A stretch of 38,702 nucleotides of DNA from positions 1-38,702 of the forward strand of contig SAXG01000155.1 in the NCBI GenBank assembly GCA_012932865.1, in the 5' to 3' direction. The notes beneath the pieces are model-generated. The model was given only the letters and a program-made list of their open reading frames with translations, was not told the DNA's origin and searched no databases. The position numbers and the translations under genes were made by a program. Positions 20,715-32,166 of the stretch are shown in pieces. The stretch comes from Amylostereum areolatum. Its lineage: Eukaryota > Basidiomycota > Agaricomycetes > Russulales > Stereaceae. Position 1 is the first letter of the stretch, and each line of letters begins with the position of its first letter.

Positions 20715-21022
20715 TCATACAAGAGTAAGACCGCTTTCATGTCTGGCAGACATGTCATACACTCAACCTCGTCGTACAATCTCTTTGCTTTTTTCGCCTA
20801 ACCCTATGTGCTCGTCGCACTTTGGACGTCGTGGCAGGATGCTCTAAGGTAGTAGACCGTGTCCGCGGCCTCCTGAACACAGTAGCAGGTGATACTACGG
20901 GAAACGGATGGCGACTTGCAGACGATCACAGGAAAACTGGAACTCGAAAATTCCGAAACGCTGTCCCCCAGTAAACGAGTAATAATATTCTCTTCCTAGT
21001 GGCTACAAGAGGTCATAGCATG
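20715..21022. other. Convergent intergenic, nothing seen
   Basis: The 3' ends of the unknown 200-aa gene (+) and kinase-like copy 1 (-) meet here. No coding or structured element is visible. Confidence 0.5.
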
Positions 21023-22333
21023 CTACTTCTTCTTGTTAAAGGCCCATTTGGTGAGTTGAGACGCGGAGGAGAAAACGTGTACCGTGTCCCACACAGTACG
21101 CGATATGATATTCTCCTGACGGCCACGAAGACGCCATGACTTACCCAATGCAGATGCGCGCCTGCGCACATCCCGCCACTGAGCTAGTGCTTCAGCCGCC
21201 GTAGGTCTCTCGCTCGGAGTGGGTTTCATCATCGAGTTGATGACGGGTTTGAGAAAGTCAACGTTAGAGTAGACCTGGTGTCGATTGAGCCTACGACCAA
21301 ACGATTACAGCTCGCATGCGTACCTCTTGGAACTCCGTTCGCAGAACGTTACCAATAGTAAATATATCGACCTTGAACGGGTCGTACGGAATGGTGTCAG
21401 AAAGTTCCGGAACGTCGCGGTCGCGACCAGGAAGTCCAGTGACCAGCTTTATGGGTTGTTCGGGAGGTATATATGACGATATTCCATAGTCGACGAAATA
21501 GTATTTGACACCGGCCGCGGAACGGGGTAACATGGTGCGCGATGCCGGCGTCCTTCCATCAGGCAAGTATCGGTCGTATACGGGATGAAAGCCAAGGGGA
21601 TACATAGCGCTCGCATCCATCATGAGATTAGGTTCCGAACAGTCTCTGACATCAAGTCGTGAGCTGAGGGATGACGAGGAGGATCTTTATCAGACTCACC
21701 GATGAGCGACATGATGCTCATGCATGAAAACCAATCCCTTGGGGACTTATCAGTAATCGCTTTCCATACGGCGACAACGACTTACCGCCAGAACTTGGTC
21801 CACGAAGTCAATCACCTCTCCCACAGTAGAGAAAGCCGGCCCGGTTATACGACGCAAGAACGGCATGACCATATAGGAGATCGATGGGTCCTGGTCGTCG
21901 CTGAAGGTTTCAAGGATGGGGACGGAGTGATTATTGGGATCATCGCGTAAATCGCTTGCGCTTAGCATTGTGGCTACGGTAGACTCCTGGTTGCCGGTAC
22001 TAACACGTTTGATATAGACCAGTTTTCCGTCAGAGATGCGTGTAGCATCAACAAGGTTCAACCGGGCCTGTAAAGAGAATCTCAGTCAAAGGAGACCTTG
22101 CAATTAAAGAGAGAAACCCGCACAGGCAAAGCGATGTGATCTTCACAGCTCAAATAGAGCTTTCCATTTGCCACCCACGAAGGTTTCCACCCTGGACGAA
22201 GACGTGGTCGTAGCATGTAGCCTCTTAAAGCCAGGAACTGTTGCCTATCCCTCCACTCCACTTCGTTCACGTTGAGTTTCTGATAGGGATCCGGTGCGAG
22301 GGTGGTGTTTCGCGAAGGTGGAGAACTGGACAT
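21023..22333 (-). CDS. Protein-kinase-like protein, copy 1 (5 exons, intact)
   Basis: Exons (minus): 22124-22333, 21786-22067, 21700-21737, 21324-21645, 21023-21274; 1104 nt, 367 aa. The N-terminal part (WRDRQQFLALRGYMLRPRLR, GWKPSW) is typical of an agaricomycete-expanded kinase-like family. Kinase marks: Lys90 in LVYIKRV, HRDCSEPN (176-183, catalytic Asp and Asn present), metal-binding DYG (229-231) in place of DFG, VPE as a degenerate APE, and DIFTIGN resembling DxWxxG. No Gly-rich loop is evident, so nucleotide binding may be atypical. No signal peptide or membrane segment. It is divergent from the helical protein at 23067, with 733 bases between ATGs; the same pairing recurs at 25.6-28.7 kb. 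Substrate unknown. Confidence 0.8.
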
Positions 22334-23066
22334 GATAAGAGGAGCGAAAAGGATGTTATCACGAAGGCTCAGGTTGTGAATGAGCGATGGTAGTGGAGCG
22401 GAATGGAGGACGTGAGTCTCGAAACAAGACAGCTCGTGGCTGCGAGCCCATAGTGAACAATGGGCAAGAGGGTGGGAACTTGTAGACGGCAATCAACTTT
22501 CTCGGACGAAAAAGGAAATTCAATGGTTTGCACAAGGTTTGCATCACCGCCCGTCGCGCCCGGCGTTCGCGCGAGGTCATACAATTGCACCGTTACACGT
22601 CATGCACACAACAAAAGGCCTCACCATTATACCTTTTCAAGCCATCGAGTACAGTAGGTATCCTGTGAAAGGTATGCGATCGGCGCCTTTCTTGCACGGC
22701 GAAGGCTGTGGTCTTTCAATTGCCGCTCCTTACCAGCCTGTACGCTCGGGCGTTTCGACCTTGGTTACGTCTTCGCACGGTGACGAAGGGTGACGAAAAT
22801 CCGTCTGTTTTGTTTTGTTCCATATCTGATTCTATCTTCCCGAAGAGAGCGCTCTTGTTGATACCTGTAGGTCCCGGATAACCCCATGCTGAGGAAAGGC
22901 GTTATAAGCCCTGTATGCAAGCGGCCATGCGCTACTGGCAGCTCCATCAAAATCCATCGCCAACGGGTTCTCTCTGGAAGAGAATAGTCCTCGCTCTGTC
23001 ACCCCTGATCTCTCTATCGTCTGTGAACACACTCCTTCACATCCTCTCCTCGACTGATTCTTTACC
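22334..23066. promoter_or_regulatory. Intergenic promoter region between kinase copy 1 and helical protein 1
   Basis: A 733-base head-to-head spacer. A TATA-like GTTATAAG at 22901-22908 lies about 160 bases before the plus-strand ATG; the second pair has a TATA-like element at nearly the same distance. The frames inside lack protein character. Confidence 0.4.
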
Positions 23067-23959
23067 ATGGTGGTCGGAACTGCTGCTTTCTGGGCTGGGA
23101 CAAGTAACGCGGCTAACATCTGTCAGCTTGGTGGCACTATGGTCTCGATGGGTGGCATTTGGGGGCCGACACTTCCTGCGGCCAAGCTACAAGCCGTGGA
23201 TTGTTGGCTTAAACAGGTCGAGGAACTACTCAAAGGCATGACTCCGGAGCAAGATGACCAGCTCCGAGCCTTAGAGAACGCCTCAGCAAAGTCCGTCGAG
23301 ATGCTACGAGAAACCTACGACCAGTGCGTACATTTTCCTATATTACCGTTCTGGTACTTGACGCTTCCGCGTTCAGATGCAAGAGCGATCTTACCGTCAT
23401 TACATTGCAATACATGGACGAGCCGATTTATTGCTGGCTGAAGACCGAAGGTGTTTACGAGCGCGTTACAACCTTGTTCGAGAAGGCAGGAGTTTTGCGG
23501 AAAGATACGCTCGTGAGTCGCTACTTTCGCTAGTATCCAGGAAGTCATCTCTGCCATGGTTAACCCTACGTTGACCCTATGGCTCAAATAGACGACAACC
23601 GCTACACTCAACGACGGCATGAATAAGCTTAAATCTCGCGAGGCCAAGATTCGCGAGGCTGCAACAGCACCCAAGCGAAAGCAAGACGCTCCGACGCTGA
23701 AGGGATCGCTGAAGAAAATCCGAAGATGGTTTAAGTCGCAGTCCAATGGACATGGTGTCGTCGAGGGTGCGTGAAGTATGTCCGCATTCCATGAAAATCA
23801 GCTAATCGTGTATCAGACATGATTGAACTGTCTGACGCCGCTGATATTCGGGTGATGAACGTTCAGAGGGCGGAAATTTCATCGTGTCTGGCACCTGCAA
23901 TCTCTCCTGTGGCGCATGTCGACAGCTTAACATCTTCTATGTTTGAATCTGTAATGTAG
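23067..23959 (+). CDS. Unknown helical basic protein, copy 1 (partner of kinase copy 1)
   Basis: Exons: 23067-23323, 23377-23512, 23592-23766, 23817-23959; 711 nt, 236 aa, intron phases 2, 0, 1. The N-terminus is Gly/Ala-rich and weakly hydrophobic (GTAAFWAGTSN, TMVSMGGIWG). An acidic helix follows (VEELLKGMTPEQDDQL, SVEMLRETYDQ), then a mixed helix (VYERVTTLFEKAGVLRKD), then a strongly basic segment (KLKSREAKIREA, GSLKKIRRWFK), and an Ile/Val/Ser-rich tail. I recognise no domain. The homolog at 27784 has the same intron positions and phases and the same order of segments, and each sits head to head with a kinase-like gene. A membrane-active or scaffold role is speculation. Confidence 0.7.
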
Positions 23960-25634
23960 CTTCGTGCCTCAGGCCAAATAGTAGATTTACTGTCCTGGGA
24001 TACCCCGCCGTCAACCATTCATTAGTTGCTTGTCCAAGCCGAGAATCACTCCCAGCGATACCGTATCTCCTACCACTGTTGGAGCCTATAATAAGTACTG
24101 ATACGAGTTTGCTAGCGTACATAGCTACTCTGGCTATACAAAAAAAACTGAGCTGAGTACTGACTAGCTTGACTACGTACATACTGACTTCGCGAACCAT
24201 TGCTTTGGTCAATGGTCAAGCCGCCGGTCGGCGCTGATCGTTAGCCGGGGAATGCCGCAACCCGACCACATGTCCAGTCCGAGTCTCCGGGAATTAGTCC
24301 CAGTTGCCACAATTCGAATCACGATGCCCGACTTGAGTGCTACTTACGTCCAATGTCAATCACGCTCGGGACAGATTATTGTTATTCGCGAATGCGAGCA
24401 TCGGGTTTGCGCTCATATTTCCGGATCAACAAACAAGCTCCGAGTGTGCGACGAGTCTGATCTAAGTGCATACTAATTGACTACTCTTCACTGAGGTTCT
24501 TCAACTTTCATGGTCACCCTCAAACATCAGACCTCAGTGAACGGGATTTCCGAGGCACTGGTCACTACGCTTGGTATATTGCCATCGTGGTATGTTGTTC
24601 CGGTTTGGCGATTAGTACTAAAATCTTCGCCCCGTTTTCGTAAACGCCGTTCCATGGGGAAATGGAGACAGGGGCCAGCCTTCTTCTAAAACGGAGTCTT
24701 CTCCATACCCTTGATCAGTTTACGGTTGCATTCAGTCACTCGTTCATCGGGTCAAGCATCTACGAGGATCCGGAGAACGATCGGATTTCAACTCGAAAAG
24801 CGCACCGAAGCGATACCAGCGAGGTCCACTTAGGCTCTAGTCCTGAGGCCTCATATCCGAGGGTGAGGCTACAGGAAAGAGCACTGGGCACATCTATGCC
24901 ATTGCCCCAAAGACTTTACTCAATTGGATAGATCGCACCCCGGCGGCAATGAACTCGTTTGTTCAGTAGGGGCCCTGTGAGCTATGCCGACCTTCTGATC
25001 ACGGCCTCGTGGTAGTTCGGCGCATTCCACCGTATCATTGTTTATGGAACAAAAGAGTCCGGTACCCATCAAGTATGGATAGTCGGATGAGTCTCTTGTC
25101 GAGCCTGGTCGAGCCCGATTCCCGCTTCCTTTACGTACCATCCTCAACACCGTCCCTCGAGACCCACAGCATCGGATACTGGGCGGCAAGGTGCTGGGAA
25201 ACGTCCAGCGTTCCCCGCGCTGTGAAGGCAGAGAAGGAACGTTGACAATAGCGTCTGCATCTGTCCGCACACAAGAGGTTTACCTTGCAACGAGCGTCTT
25301 GATTATTATACTGAGTACCTATGGTTGGCGCAGGGTTAGCGATGTGTCAGGCGCAATTTGAGAGAGTACTGCTCTGTGGAGCGGTGATGTGTCGGATATT
25401 GTCTGAGCCCGTTACATATTTGCCATAAATTTCTGAGGACCGATTGCGGGAGAGTCAGCAGCCAAATGAATGAACTACTCGACGCTCGAGACTCTTGACA
25501 ACTGTATATGTGAAGAGCAGGGGATAAGAATACAATTGAAGAGTACAGATATGCGAAAGGATACAGTACACGAGCAGATACAAGAACTGGAGAGTAGTAA
25601 TATATATGAACGAGAGAGTTGGGCCACGACGTAC
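23960..25634. other. Intergenic between the two kinase/helical pairs
   Basis: No gene is seen. An AT-rich, repeat-like patch (24080-24190) contains several gtacata/agtactga variants. Short frames (24252-24476, 24662-24931, 25009-25245) lack recognisable features. The stretch may be the junction of the duplication or decayed sequence. Confidence 0.45.
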
Positions 25635-26968
25635 TTAATCAAGACCCATCGCCCATCCAATGTAACGCATAGCAAGATTCGCAACATGCATTGTATCGAG
25701 GACGGCCGACAAGATTGCCTGCTCATCTCGCTTTTTAACGCGTACAGCTTGACGGTACAATGGTATAGAATTCTTGAGGTCCTTCCATTGAGCAAGAGCG
25801 GCCGCTGCGGTCAATCGAGCATTTGGTTCTTCACGTGTCATGGCGTTAATAAGAGGCGCGAGGAAATCGACATTATGAAACACCTTGAGAAACGGTCAAT
25901 CGCGCTTCGCCTCGCTATACAGAACAGAAAAAAACGCACATCATGGAACTCGCGCCTTAACACGTTGCCAATTATGAAAACGTCGGCTTTGAAGGGATCG
26001 TACGGCACTTCGTTAGATAGCTCTGGCACCTCCTGATCACGACCGAGGACACCGAAGACAAGCTTCTCTTCTGAGTTCAAAGGGATGTAGGACGAGATAC
26101 CAAAATCAACGAAATAGTACTTCACGACAGTTTGAGATCGCGGAATGTACGAGGTAGGTGTCGTGATGTCGTCCAAAAGGAATCGGTCTTTCAGGGGGTG
26201 AAAGGCGGACGGATACATGCGGTCTGCATCCATCATCAGGTTAGGGCGCGCGCAGTCCCTTGCAAGTAATATTGTTCAGAGCCCGACAGAGCACTCGAAA
26301 AACACTTACCTGTGCGCTACTCCATTTTCGTGTAAAAAAGAAGGCCCTACCATAACGCCGTCAGGAGACAGCAGTAACCTTAGGGAAAACGCGAATGCGC
26401 ACCTCCAATATTTGGTCGACAAAATCAACCACCTCTCCGACCGTCTCAAACTCCGGACTGTCCATCCGTCGAAGAAAAGGCATGGCCATATAGGAAATCC
26501 GAGGGTCCTCGTCGTCTTGAAATACGTCTAGGACTGGGACGGAATGATTCCTGGGGTCCGCGCGTAAGGCGGCATTGCTCAGCATCACCGCGATTGAAGA
26601 TTCGAGGTCGCCCGTCTGAATACGTTTGATATATACCAGCTTACCGCTGGCAATCGCCGTGGCATCGACAAGGTGTGTCCGGGCCTGCAAATGCAATCAA
26701 CAAATGTATGGGATACAAGCGCAGTACATACCGGAAGCGCAAGACAATCCTCGCATCGAAGGGGTGATTTTTTACTGGTTTTCCAAGAGGGTGTCCACCC
26801 GGGACGTAGACGAGGTCTTAACATGTAGCCTTTCGATTCCAAAAAGAGTTGGCGATCCCTCCATTGCCGTTCGTTAGCGAAGAGCTTTCCAAAAATGTCA
26901 TCGGGATCGCCGACAGAATGAGGGGCAGCTGGAGAGCTGGGGTATTGAGAGTGAACGGTATTCTGCAT
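25635..26968 (-). pseudogene. Protein-kinase-like protein, copy 2, with a 1-nt frameshift
   Basis: Exons (minus): 26732-26968, 26403-26684, 26310-26346, 25940-26258, 25635-25883. All splice sites and phases match copies 1 and 3, but exon 3 is 37 nt where the paralogs have 38. The lost base lies in a run of six T (minus strand; seven are needed) encoding GLLF-LHENG, and the resulting frame meets TAG before the catalytic loop. Everything else is intact: Lys in LVYIKRI, HRDCARPN, VDFGISS (canonical DFG, unlike the DYG of the others), VPE, DVFIIGN, and a full C-terminal lobe to TAA. Restored length would be 374 aa. Either a very young pseudogene or a homopolymer base-calling error. Confidence 0.75.
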
Positions 26969-27783
26969 ACTGAGGGTGTTCGGGGGTGGGGCGATGGGAG
27001 AGATGATGAGAGTGAATACAATGACCCCGGGGCATTGTCCGTCTTGGCGCTCGCGGACTTCTAAATTCAAATTCAATCTCCGATTTAGGAAGCTTGAACC
27101 GGGATTTTGACTTCGAACGACAGTGACCGGTCAGTGACAAGTGCTTACCTTCACCTTCTACATGCTCACTAATGATTCAATAGTGAAGGTTGGAAGAACC
27201 CCATAGCGAATAATGGCTCACTAATTCGAGTACAATGACGAGAAGGCGATGTAAGTAAGGCAATTCTTCATCGAAGATTCGAAAGCCCGCACTGTTTAGC
27301 GTCACGGCGGTCGTGCAGCGGGCATCTGTCAGTACGTATAAGGTCGGATGCTGCGTTCGAACTTCGCTGACTGATTTAGGCCCATCATGCTATTGACCGT
27401 GTCTACGAAACAAGGACACTTCTTATATCGCGGTCGAGAGAAGACGCATAACTTGTGTATCAAGCTTCAAGCTTCATCGCTGGCTTCGTCTCCGAACGGC
27501 GGTAGGCTTCCTCTGAATCAATAGGCCGTTGCGCGGCGTATCCTGGGAAACATTTCCCACTGGCCCATTGATCTGAAAAAGGTAGGCCAGTTTTTGATGC
27601 ACCGACTCTGAATGCATAAATAGGAATTGCCTGGAAAGACATACCAGCACCTCTTACTCTCTGAACGACTCGTTCTCGCAAGCCTATCGCTTTCATATCA
27701 CTCAATTTGTCGGGATCCTCTAACGGTAATGGATCATGCTTCTAGTCTTGACCTGCTTACACGCTCACACGGTACACAATCAG
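26969..27783. promoter_or_regulatory. Intergenic promoter region between kinase copy 2 and helical protein 2
   Basis: An 815-base head-to-head spacer. A TATA-like CATAAATA at 27615-27622 lies about 165 bases upstream of the ATG at 27784, matching the spacing in the first pair and favouring 27784 over the upstream in-frame ATG at 27736. Confidence 0.4.
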
Positions 27784-28683
27784 ATGTCCTGGACGTCCGG
27801 AACTCTGTGGAATGTCGTTAATGACATCTCTAGCATGCGCACCGTTACGGGGCTGGTAGTTTCGGCCATGTCGCTGTCCGGATACGTCTACCGAGAGAAG
27901 GCTACTGCTGCACCTCTCCTGTCGCAGGCACAGAAAGTCCTCGCCGACATCAATGCCATTCTTGGATCGCTTTCACCAGAAGAAGCGGCTCAGATCGCTG
28001 TATATCAGATGCTTCCCGGGCACCATACCGTTGAAGACCTGGAGGAGAGATACCAACGGTGAGGAGCTCTGGTATCTTCGGTTTTACTTTGTGCTGACAG
28101 GTCCACAACACAGCTTCAAGCGCGAGTACGATCTCCACAAGTTCGAGTACAACAACGCCACCCGCTGGCAGCGGTGGTGGATATTCAGTATGTTGTGTCA
28201 GGAATTGAATACCCTGATCGACGACCTCAAGTCTTTGTCGGACGATGTATATGTACGTATTCGTCTCTGGTGTCACTGAAACTAATCTATCCTTACGCGT
28301 TGTTATCTTATCGGTTACAGCGCAGTACTACGTATCCCACGCATTTGCGTGTGGAGGATCGCCGCGCTGTGCAACGTGCAGAGAGAGCTGAAAGGCGAGA
28401 GGCGCAGATTGCTCGCGTTCGGGATGCGGTTCGTCGCGTGGCCGGACGTGTCGAGCAAGCTGGGACAGGTGATTCTCTACTCGCATCTATTGTGATATCG
28501 GACGAGTTTGCTGATACCCTTTCGGCAGAGCTTGAGTTGGTGAACGGGCCCACGCTTCCTGCTCAAAACAGCTCAGTCACTCGGATGCCATCGGCTCGGG
28601 TTGTGCAGGCACAACGTGCTATTCATATGACTGCTCGTAGCGGCCAGATGCCCTGGGCGTACGGCACAGGATATGCCATTTAA
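27784..28683 (+). CDS. Unknown helical basic protein, copy 2 (partner of kinase copy 2)
   Basis: Exons: 27784-28058, 28114-28252, 28321-28468, 28529-28683; 717 nt, 238 aa, phases 2, 0, 1 as in copy 1. The last intron (28469-28528, GTGATT, branch GCTGATA, CAG) is 60 nt without a stop, so an unspliced 258-aa form is possible; the copy 1 comparison favours splicing. The N-terminus is hydrophobic (TVTGLVVSAMSLSGYVY). Helices follow with VLADINAILGSLSPEEAAQI and VEDLEERYQRFKREYDL, then a Trp-rich RWQRWWIF and NTLIDDLKSL, and a long Arg/Ala-rich helix (AVQRAERAERREAQIARVRD) likely to form a coiled coil. No known domain recognised. A start at 27736 would add a short hydrophobic leader. Confidence 0.7.
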
Positions 28684-28713
28684 TACTAGTCCGCGCACTT
28701 TTACTGTTGTTCC

Positions 28714-28731
28714 CCGTGCGCCGGCGCACGG
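28714..28731. repeat. 18-bp perfect palindrome
   Basis: ccgtgcgccggcgcacgg is self-complementary and lies 31 bases after the stop of helical protein copy 2. It could be a dimeric protein site or a 3' UTR hairpin without a loop. No second copy was noticed. Confidence 0.7.
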
Positions 28732-29017
28732 AGAGTTGATCTTATTCCCATGTAGTATAGTGACCCATTTTTTGTATTGTCAGGTAGGGAGCCGCAGGAT
28801 TGTTCTAGATTCCATGTATCGATGCTAGCATAATAAACCAAATTTGAGTATTCGAGTCTAAGTAAAGTCTTGCTGATACAGTGCTTGGTAGCGAGGCCTC
28901 GTCAGCATCGAGGGGAAACACTGAATGAAACTAGGAATACTGGCGAAGCAGCCCTGTAGTACCAACGCGGGTGGTAAGCAGATGGTGAAAGGTGAGAAAG
29001 GAAAAGAGCTGACGAAT

Positions 29018-30330
29018 TCAGGGGAAAGTCGAGCCAATAGGGGCGAACTTGATGTTAGAGCATGTCACAAATGTCAGAGTCGAGCCAGAGCATGTTGACG
29101 GCGCGCTCGTCCTAGAGCGACATGACGAGCATCATGCCCGCCTCGAAAAGCGTCATCCATGCGCGTGAGACCACTGCGGTCCTCGAACGGATTGATGTCG
29201 CCTGACGCCGTTCTCTGTGCGTTGTACTTGAAGGTCGTCCGTGACCGAGTCGAAGGTGACCATGCAGGGGATGCTCCTCTGGGAGTTTTGGATGACTGAG
29301 CCGTTCGGAGCGCAGAGACGACGTAGCTCGACGAGATCGCTGGAGGTGGTGTTGTCGGAGGTTACGAATTGGATGACGATGGTGATGGGCTGGTCGACAG
29401 TCAGGCCGGGGCTGAGGGACGTGTCGCCCATGCGGAAGTTAAAGCCTTAGCTGTCCTTGTCGCAGACGCCGTCGTAGCGCAAGTTGCCGCTACCACAGTC
29501 GGTACGGGAGGTCCCATGCATACCTGCTCCGGAGTTGATGTCGGTGTGTGAGGGCGTCCAATCACTGTCAGTCACGATGGCCTTGAAGCAAGATAGTTAG
29601 TCTACGTGCTTCTGAGATCAAGAACAAAAGGACATACGGCGCCGTTGACGAATTTGATATCGTGGACGTGGTCGCAGTAGCCAGCGCCGTATGCAACGCC
29701 AGGCTCGGTGGGAGAGTGAGAGGAAGCGCCATCCTCGTCAGGACGAAGTAGAGCGCGCCTTCCAGGTCACACAGAGGCTGGGACATGTCGACGTCGAGGA
29801 TAACCTCCTGGTCTTTGAGGTAGCTGGGATCGTCGGTCATGAGGTAGACGCGCGAGCCTCCGATATTTGTCGAGGAGAGGTCGTGAGCGACCAACGAGTG
29901 CTCCAGCGAGTCACCGCTGGTCGCGATCCCTCAGGTGCCTACGCAATCTGTCAGTGGCCAGCACTGCCTCCGTAAAAACTGATCAAAAACGTACCAGCGT
30001 AGTCGGCACCGTCGACCGAGCAGTTCGCGGCGCAGGGCGGTGGCATCAGAGCATATAACGACGTCTCACGTGTTACCGGTGTAGCAGTGAACGCTGTGGT
30101 AACGCCAGTCAAAGGCCGGAACGATCTCGTTGGATAGGGTTGTGCACCATGCGCGACCAGCCGAGCGTTGTTGGGTAGTGAGCGCGAGATGGTCGGCCTG
30201 GAGCGTACCGACCTGTTGCCCGTGGCTTTCCGATCACCTGCATGCCGCGCGGCCCCAACGGTAAAGAAGATAAAGATAAGCTTTCGAATATTCAGACGAC
30301 AAGGAGGGTCACAGAACCTTGGGTGGAGGA
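29018..30330 (-). pseudogene. GH7 cellobiohydrolase relic lacking the catalytic segment
   Basis: Reading the minus strand from right to left gives GH7 landmarks in order: a signal-like hydrophobic stretch (LIFIFFTVGAA), the mature start [143 protein letters not shown] and SNIKFAPIGSTFP. Introns near 29951-30000 and 29586-29638 are still visible. Damage: TGA for Trp after YTGNT, a shift before PPCAAN, a shift after GALYFV, a stop before NFRMGD, and TAG for Trp after MSL. The block that should hold the EMDIWEAN active site is gone. No CBM1 follows. Confidence 0.85.
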
Positions 30331-32166
30331 ATGTGAAGATACGTTGCGCTGGCGGGAGGTGATAGTAGTCGCGGGACTCGCATAACTTGATGGTATCGAT
30401 TATTTCTGCTTTTCGTTGCTTCTCCCCAGGGTACGCAAAGCATTCGGAAAGAAGCAAAACGGTATATTGGAGAAGATGGGCTACAAAGTGGAGAAACAGT
30501 ATGATACAGATGAGTAGACGACTCGCGAAGAGCGTGAAGGTCCCAAAAATTGGTTGGTGGCATGCCACCCGCGAGCAGGCCGAGGGCACGAGGCCGTCGA
30601 CATATGCACCGAGCACCTTCCGCACGAGCGGAACTCCCATCGCTGAAATTCTTGTGAACATGCCCCTGCCTCGAAGCACCGCCGCCCTCTACGACACGAA
30701 CAGCGATATCGTACGTGCCTGATAATGCCGTCCAACGCATTCGAAACATAGATCGAGTTATAATTTGTCGGTACGGGAAAAGAGGAACGCGATCCACTTC
30801 GGTGGCCGAGACCATGTCAAGAAAATTTGCCCGACAACAGGACCCGACTGCAAAGCAGTAGTCAGCAGTAGAGAAGCGTGCTTCTCCCAACGCAGACTTG
30901 ATCAGGATCCCGCGCCACTCCGACAAATTTCAGTGACTTCGACCACTATGTATGGACCGCAACTTGTTCCTCTTGTTTCGTAACGAGTTATAAAACTGCT
31001 ATGTCCTATAAAAACGTCGGATTGCACCCTAAGGTGCTGAGACAAGGTCAGGCTGCATGGCAGCTTTCGGCTGTAGAGTCCGGTTCTGTTCGTACAGAAG
31101 GGTCAACGCATGCCCCAGATTTGCATCCTAATTATTGATGGGATGGAACGGGATGGAACGTCCATTGTCGCAAATGTGATGCCTTTGAGGAGCACCTGGA
31201 CGGAGCGACTTTGATACCAACCATACTAGGCCTTCGGTGTGAATGCTGATGATGACGCGCGACGATTAACATGCCGCAGAGAACCGAGTGGGGAGCGGGG
31301 CATGGGACGAGAGAAGATGGAGCTAGGAAAAGCTGACCTTTATATTCGAAAGTTTCCAGGCCCATATCTCGTAAGAGGGAAAGGTGGACGGGCGGGTGAT
31401 TCGTTTACTAATTGTCTGAGGAGATGGCCCGTGGTTTATCTCGTGGCTTGAGCCCTAAGTGTTGTCTAGAGAGAAGGTGTGATTGGCAGGATGTGAAGAT
31501 AGCATACCAATAAGTCATGTCATACAGTTCCAGGTTTGAAAATCGTGAAGGGAATCAAGGGATGGTCCGTGTTGCCAAAGGATCCACGGAGATCTTGAAC
31601 TACTATATGGTGTATGGATTTTGACGCATTGAATGGGTCCAGTATACTGTTGACGATGAGGATGGAGTGATATCAAGGATGGCTTATGAGTACATGAGTC
31701 TAGAAGGGAATAGCGGCTCGAGAGGAGCAGAGGGGACGACGCATGAGTTGAGTGGCAGCCGGCGGGGGCCGAGCCTTTATCCGGCCAAATCCGAAGCTAT
31801 ATGATGATTTCGCGTTCACCATTTGTTCACCATGGGTCCATGAATATATTCATGAATCCTCGGGAAGACCCCCTTCCTTCCCAGATTTGCAATCGCACCG
31901 TCCCCCTAGAATCCATCGATACATATCGATACACAGGACAAAATGTATGCGAAGCTTACCTTTCAAAGGCTCGCCGTCAGCCGTGTGAGTTCAGGTTCGC
32001 TCTTAGAGCCTTGCTTCGTTCTTTTCGACACGTGGAGATGTTTGTTCTGACGGTGTATATCTAGAAACCTTCTGATCAAACCTAAGTACAATGAAAGCCG
32101 AATCGCCGCCACAGATGCACTACTGTGTAGGCTTACCGCCTAACTGTCACTCCGCCAGGCTTTCCA
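30331..32166. other. Intergenic, no gene seen
   Basis: Overlapping open frames on both strands at 30309-30926 and 30387-30722 lack domain marks. 31000-32160 has only short frames. No minus-strand helical-protein homolog was found upstream of kinase copy 3, where the paired arrangement would predict one. Confidence 0.4.

Noticed and set aside
30309..30926. Overlapping frames upstream of the GH7 relic (205 codons minus, 111 codons plus)
   Set aside because: No motif or signal on either strand, mutually exclusive, no supporting splice structure; left as unassigned.
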